Under the pieces are notes generated by a model. That model worked only from the letters and a program-made list of their open reading frames with translations. It was not told the origin of the DNA and made no database searches. The translations under genes were made by a program, and so were the position numbers. Positions 60,499 through 64,000 of a DNA stretch of 64,000 nt are shown here, piece after piece (positions within the stretch are counted from its first letter, which is position 1; the number at the start of each line of letters is the position of its first letter). The stretch is from the NCBI RefSeq assembly GCF_009653635.1, contig NZ_PPFD01000010.1, forward strand, positions 1 through 64,000. The letters are read 5' to 3'. This stretch comes from Endozoicomonas sp. OPT23. Its GTDB lineage: Bacteria; Pseudomonadota; Gammaproteobacteria; Pseudomonadales; Endozoicomonadaceae.

Positions 60499-62223
60499 AT
60501 GAAGTTGACGAATACCTTAACAGCCCTATCACTAATTTATATATCTCAGTTTTCCGCAGCTGAAACTCCCGATGCTTACCTCCATACCCTTGCAACTGGT
60601 ACAGAAAACCAGCAGTTAGTGCTGCGCTTACCCATGAGCCTGAATAAAGAAGGCAGGCTTATAGGGCACTTAAATTCTAACAAAAGCCCTGCACTCTCAT
60701 CAGAGTGGGAAGAAAACTGGAAGTATGGCTGGGAAGTTGTTGGCAGATACAATGCTCTCTGCCCTCACTATGACTATGGCAACTCGGGATCAGATAAGAC
60801 CGGTAACCCTACTGATGATATAAGGGCTAAATCTCAAAGTATGGTAGTACTAGAAGATAACAGTCTGGTATTTACCTGTGAGCGTACCAATATTCTGATA
60901 CTTCACCCCAATCAGGGCGTCATGTCCGGGTCTTATCAACAACAAAGTGAAAGTGACTCAGACTTTCTTTACCCTGAAACTAATATAGATATTTCTAGCT
61001 TGCTGACTTCAGATAAAATGTTTGATGCTGAATATAGAAATAGATACCCAAATCTAGCCTTTGATCAAGGCTATAAAGGCAGCAACTACAACCTGGAGTA
61101 TGGTATTTCACTGTCTTACGATCAGAAAAATGAACTGGTTTATGTAGGGTTTGAAGATCAAGTTTTTTATATCGATCTGGCTGTTTATCGCGAGTTAAAT
61201 TCTCAAGACAGAGTTAAAACAGAGAGATTTTTAAAGCCCCTAATCAATACTCACGACAATAAACCCGTTAAAGTTGAAGAAAGCACATCAATCATTGCTT
61301 TATCGCATATTCGATATAGAAACTATCCAACCTATTTGTTCACAAGCTCTGCTACTCCCGATCATAGAGATGCTCCTGCACCTCAGAGTATGATCAACCT
61401 TTCTGAAGATGGCCGTTCAGCTGTATTTGTTGAGAAATCTCCATGGGCAGAAGCCCTGCAGTATGCTCGACTGGAATTTGAGAATGGCAGACCCGTTGAT
61501 GATAGCGGAGATGGGTTAAAAGCCGACATTACTTACATTGCTTCTGATAGTGCTCCAAATGCGGAACCTGTTCTTACTGCACATATTCATCATAACGCTC
61601 CAATTGCTATTTTTGACCCACAACTGACTACTCCAGGTATTGTGGCTCAACTTAACAGGCATAGAGCAACAGACACTCTGGGACCACAGACAAGTAACCC
61701 GGAGATTTATAATGAAATAACAACAGGGTCAGCCAGAAAGCTGATTGAGCCATTTTCAAGCGACTTTGCTGATGCGCGAATCACTCGTATGTTTAATTAC
61801 AAAATACCAAGGGAAGATATTCAACCAAACTACTACTCGCTTGATGATCGAATCATAAAACGGCTAAATAAGAAAAAACCACCAAAGCAATGGCATAACA
61901 ATGATGTATTTGTTGTTTATGGTGGGTTTCATTACGCCATGCCGTGGAAGGATGATGTTACTTTCAAGCTCTTCTCACAGCCCATAATCAGTGAAAACGG
62001 TTGGAAGGAAGGAAATCAGCCTAAGGCTGACTGGCAGGAATCAGCCGAGTTACCTGACATTTATTTCAATCAGCATACATATGATGCCGAAGGGAAAGTA
62101 ATACCTACTTTTAGCGATGATAACCAATTGTCTGAAACGCAGTATCATAAGCATCTCACGCCAAAGCTTTTGCCTAGGGGATCAACTTATTGGGATGCTT
62201 TCTATATATCTCCAGCCTACTAA
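60499..62223 (+). CDS. Secreted orphan protein
   Basis: I do not recognise this 574-aa protein. A Sec signal peptide (about 1-20, ending QFSAAE) precedes a mostly beta-type body. Two Cys occur in the N-terminal third (NALCPHYDYG and FTCERTN), which may form a disulfide. Repeated strands with YDQKNELVYVGFED and DLAVYRELN-like segments suggest a beta-propeller, but this is a guess. The gene has its own promoter region and terminator. Codon use is somewhat AT-richer than that of its neighbours. Confidence 0.6.
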   Translation: MKLTNTLTALSLIYISQFSAAETPDAYLHTLATGTENQQLVLRLPMSLNKEGRLIGHLNSNKSPALSSEWEENWKYGWEVVGRYNALCPHYDYGNSGSDKTGNPTDDIRAKSQSMVVLEDNSLVFTCERTNILILHPNQGVMSGSYQQQSESDSDFLYPETNIDISSLLTSDKMFDAEYRNRYPNLAFDQGYKGSNYNLEYGISLSYDQKNELVYVGFEDQVFYIDLAVYRELNSQDRVKTERFLKPLINTHDNKPVKVEESTSIIALSHIRYRNYPTYLFTSSATPDHRDAPAPQSMINLSEDGRSAVFVEKSPWAEALQYARLEFENGRPVDDSGDGLKADITYIASDSAPNAEPVLTAHIHHNAPIAIFDPQLTTPGIVAQLNRHRATDTLGPQTSNPEIYNEITTGSARKLIEPFSSDFADARITRMFNYKIPREDIQPNYYSLDDRIIKRLNKKKPPKQWHNNDVFVVYGGFHYAMPWKDDVTFKLFSQPIISENGWKEGNQPKADWQESAELPDIYFNQHTYDAEGKVIPTFSDDNQLSETQYHKHLTPKLLPRGSTYWDAFYISPAY

Positions 62224-62236
62224 AAGTACCAGCTTA

Positions 62237-62261
62237 AGCCCTGTTTATTGCAGGGCTATTT
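62237..62261 (+). terminator. Intrinsic terminator
   Basis: AGCCCTG and CAGGGCT form a 7-bp perfect stem with a 7-base loop followed by ATTT. Confidence 0.75.
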
Positions 62262-62345
62262 CGACGACCTAATCTCTTTATAGGTATCCCCTACCCTGAA
62301 GCTGTTTTATAACTGACTCATAAAAACACAAGAGTCAGGAAACCC

Positions 62346-63557
62346 ATGAGCGAAGTCTGTGTAATTGTCGGAGCCAGTCATGCTGCGGCCCAGCTGGCAA
62401 CCAGTCTTAGAACCGAAGGTTGGGAAGGCGATATACTGGTGATTGGTGATGAGCCATCCCTTCCGTATCACCGTCCACCACTTTCCAAAGCCGTTCTTGC
62501 CGGTGACAAAACTCTGGATCAAATTCTGATCCGTCCAGCTGCATTCTATGAAAAGCAAAATGTTCAGTTCAGACTGGACACTAAGGTCACAGCCATTGAC
62601 CTTCAGAGTAAAACTCTCACCACCTCAAAAGAAGAAACTATCCAGTTCGATAAACTGGCTCTCTGCACTGGTGCGAGACCAAGAAAGCTGAATATTGAAG
62701 GCAACCATTTAGGCAGTGTGCATTATCTCCGCACTGCTGAAGACATCGAAAATATTCAGAAAAATGTAGCCGCCGGCAAGAAGGCCGTGATCATCGGTGG
62801 TGGTTATATTGGCCTGGAAACTGCCGCAGCACTTAGAAAGCTGGATGTTGAAGTAACTGTTCTGGAAGCAATGGACCGTGTACTTCAACGTGTTACAGCA
62901 CCAGAAATATCAGCCTTCTATAATCGTGTTCATGCTGAGGAAGGCGTTACCATAAAAACAAATACTGTCGTTAAAGCGATTGAAGGCAGTGGTAGCGTTC
63001 AGGCCGTTATACTTGACGATAAAAGCCGCCTTGAAGCCGATCTGGTGATTATTGGGGTCGGTATTGAACCTAATATCGAGCTGGCTCAGGCTACCGGTTT
63101 GTCTGTAGACAACGGTGTTCTGGTTAATGAGTTTGCGCTGACATCACATCCTGATATTGTTGCTGCTGGTGACTGTACCAACTTCCCTGCGGCTTCAGGC
63201 CAGCGTATGCGCCTTGAGTCTGTACCCAATGCTATGGAACAAGCTAAATCTGCAGCTGCTTCTATTTGTGGTAACCAGAAAGGTTATACCGCTAACCCAT
63301 GGTTCTGGTCTGACCAGTACGATATGAAACTGCAAATTGCAGGTCTCAGCCAGGGATATGATCAAGTCGTTCTCCGTGGAGACTATGAATCTGGAAGAAG
63401 CTTTGTTGCCTGGTACCTGAAAGATGGCAAGGTCATCTCTGCAGATTGTGTGAACCGTATGAAAGAGTTTATGGTTGCCAAAAAGTTGATTCTTTCTGGA
63501 GACTCTGTTGATCCAGCCAGACTGGCTGACGATAGTATTGACCCGAGAGAGCTCTGA
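62346..63557 (+). CDS. FAD-dependent ferredoxin/rubredoxin reductase-type oxidoreductase
   Basis: A 403-aa flavoprotein with an FAD site (CVIVGASHAAAQLATSLR, LPYHRPPLSK), an NAD site (VIIGGGYIGLETAAALRKL) and the late FAD motif VAAGDCTNFP. It is like the reductases of oxygenase and P450 systems (rhodocoxin, putidaredoxin type). No ferredoxin or oxygenase gene lies beside it, so the electron acceptor is unknown. Confidence 0.88.
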   Translation: MSEVCVIVGASHAAAQLATSLRTEGWEGDILVIGDEPSLPYHRPPLSKAVLAGDKTLDQILIRPAAFYEKQNVQFRLDTKVTAIDLQSKTLTTSKEETIQFDKLALCTGARPRKLNIEGNHLGSVHYLRTAEDIENIQKNVAAGKKAVIIGGGYIGLETAAALRKLDVEVTVLEAMDRVLQRVTAPEISAFYNRVHAEEGVTIKTNTVVKAIEGSGSVQAVILDDKSRLEADLVIIGVGIEPNIELAQATGLSVDNGVLVNEFALTSHPDIVAAGDCTNFPAASGQRMRLESVPNAMEQAKSAAASICGNQKGYTANPWFWSDQYDMKLQIAGLSQGYDQVVLRGDYESGRSFVAWYLKDGKVISADCVNRMKEFMVAKKLILSGDSVDPARLADDSIDPREL

Positions 63558-63570
63558 CCAACATCAAGCC

Positions 63571-63593
63571 AAAGGCCTGGAAACAGGCCTTTG
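63571..63593 (+). terminator. Intrinsic terminator
   Basis: AAAGGCCTG and CAGGCCTTT form a 9-bp perfect stem around GAAA. Confidence 0.7.
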
Positions 63594-63754
63594 CTACCAG
63601 TACGTCCCTGTTTAATACCGAACTTTTTTTTGTTCCGATTCGTATTACTTCGAATGTTGTTGTCATCTTTGCCAGCCCAGAGTCGGCAAGCTCTTACAGT
63701 AAACGCTTACGAAAGCCGTCATCATAAGCTCAACTTTACTGGAGAACACATCGC

Positions 63755-64000
63755 ATGCTGACAACTTTGCAACAATTTGCCAGCACATCACCTGACTGGC
63801 TTGTCTTGTTGGCACTTGTCTCGGCAATCATGCCTTTGATGATTATGCCTCTGTTTTTAGTTGGCCTTTTTGGTGCCAACAAACAGAACAGAACCCGCGC
63901 CTATATGCGTTTTATGTACCTGTTTTTACCTTGGTTACCATTTGCATCGCTGGCAGGGTTATTCATCATGAGTCTTTCAAACCCATTATTAGGAAGTGCT
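63755..64000 (+). CDS. Membrane protein, 3' end outside the window
   Basis: The reading frame is open for 82 codons from an ATG with GGAGA upstream (eight bases) and runs off the edge. Two hydrophobic segments (LVLLALVSAIMPLMIMPLFL and a second near FMYLFLPWLPFASLAGLF) indicate an inner-membrane protein. I do not recognise a family. Confidence 0.6.
   Translation, partial: MLTTLQQFASTSPDWLVLLALVSAIMPLMIMPLFLVGLFGANKQNRTRAYMRFMYLFLPWLPFASLAGLFIMSLSNPLLGSA

Overview
The window looks like a chromosomal segment of a marine gammaproteobacterium of the Oceanospirillales/Pseudomonas side of the class, most like Endozoicomonas. That placement is inference, not a database result. The basis is: EF-P/EpmA/EpmB; a serB-Smp-FimX neighbourhood; a hisBHF-asmA-mutY-yggX-tRNA-Phe backbone as in pseudomonads; a glucose PTS with a fused EIIA-HPr-EI protein; two eukaryotic-type kinases; and long, disordered, host-like proteins. 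I see no CRISPR array, insertion sequence or complete prophage.

1-9.5 kb: A stable-RNA (rRNA P1-like) promoter fires leftward out of the window. Next come the EF-P beta-lysylation genes epmA, efp and epmB, with a secreted His-rich protein among them. Two divergent paralogous PilZ-like proteins and a FimX-like c-di-GMP receptor follow. 9.5-16 kb: The likely operon serB-ynjB-ynjC-ynjD (phosphoserine phosphatase plus an ABC importer) lies divergent from a Smp/YtjB-like membrane protein with a cyclase-like cytoplasmic domain. 15.8-38 kb: The backbone hisB-hisH-(DUF4870)-hisF, asmA, mutY, yggX and tRNA-Phe is interrupted by accessory genes. These are a periplasmic gamma-glutamylcyclotransferase-like protein, an alpha/beta hydrolase, a triple-SPOR protein, a nucleoside hydrolase, a B12-binding-type radical SAM protein, a minimal MgtE channel, a YdgA-like protein, a TDT transporter with a methyltransferase, an acyltransferase, an exported kinase-like protein and SelO. 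hisA is missing from its usual place.

38-54 kb: A cytosolic-type Ser/Thr kinase with a disordered N-terminus, DUF2986, a LysR/old-yellow-enzyme pair, and then a carbohydrate locus. That locus has an OmpR/EnvZ-type two-component system divergent from an ABC sugar-binding protein that has no permease, followed by PtsG (EIICB), an EIIA-HPr-EI fusion and a second EIIB. It carries a complete phosphorelay from PEP to sugar. A Gfo/Idh/MocA oxidoreductase and a large disordered orphan protein follow. 53.6-64 kb: An S24 repressor-like regulator, a thioesterase, a MocR regulator, deoC, radD, cytochrome b561-yceI, a secreted orphan, a ferredoxin-reductase-type flavoprotein, and a membrane protein cut by the window edge.

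The most interesting signals are: a family of intergenic palindromes with conserved flanks and varying stems (six candidate sites); the TCS/binding-protein/PTS hybrid locus; the two kinase-like genes and the orphan effector-like protein, two of which share a DSG-hydrophobic-x-Ser motif; a probable non-canonical start codon in selO; and a possible degenerate cyclase domain in the serB-linked membrane protein.
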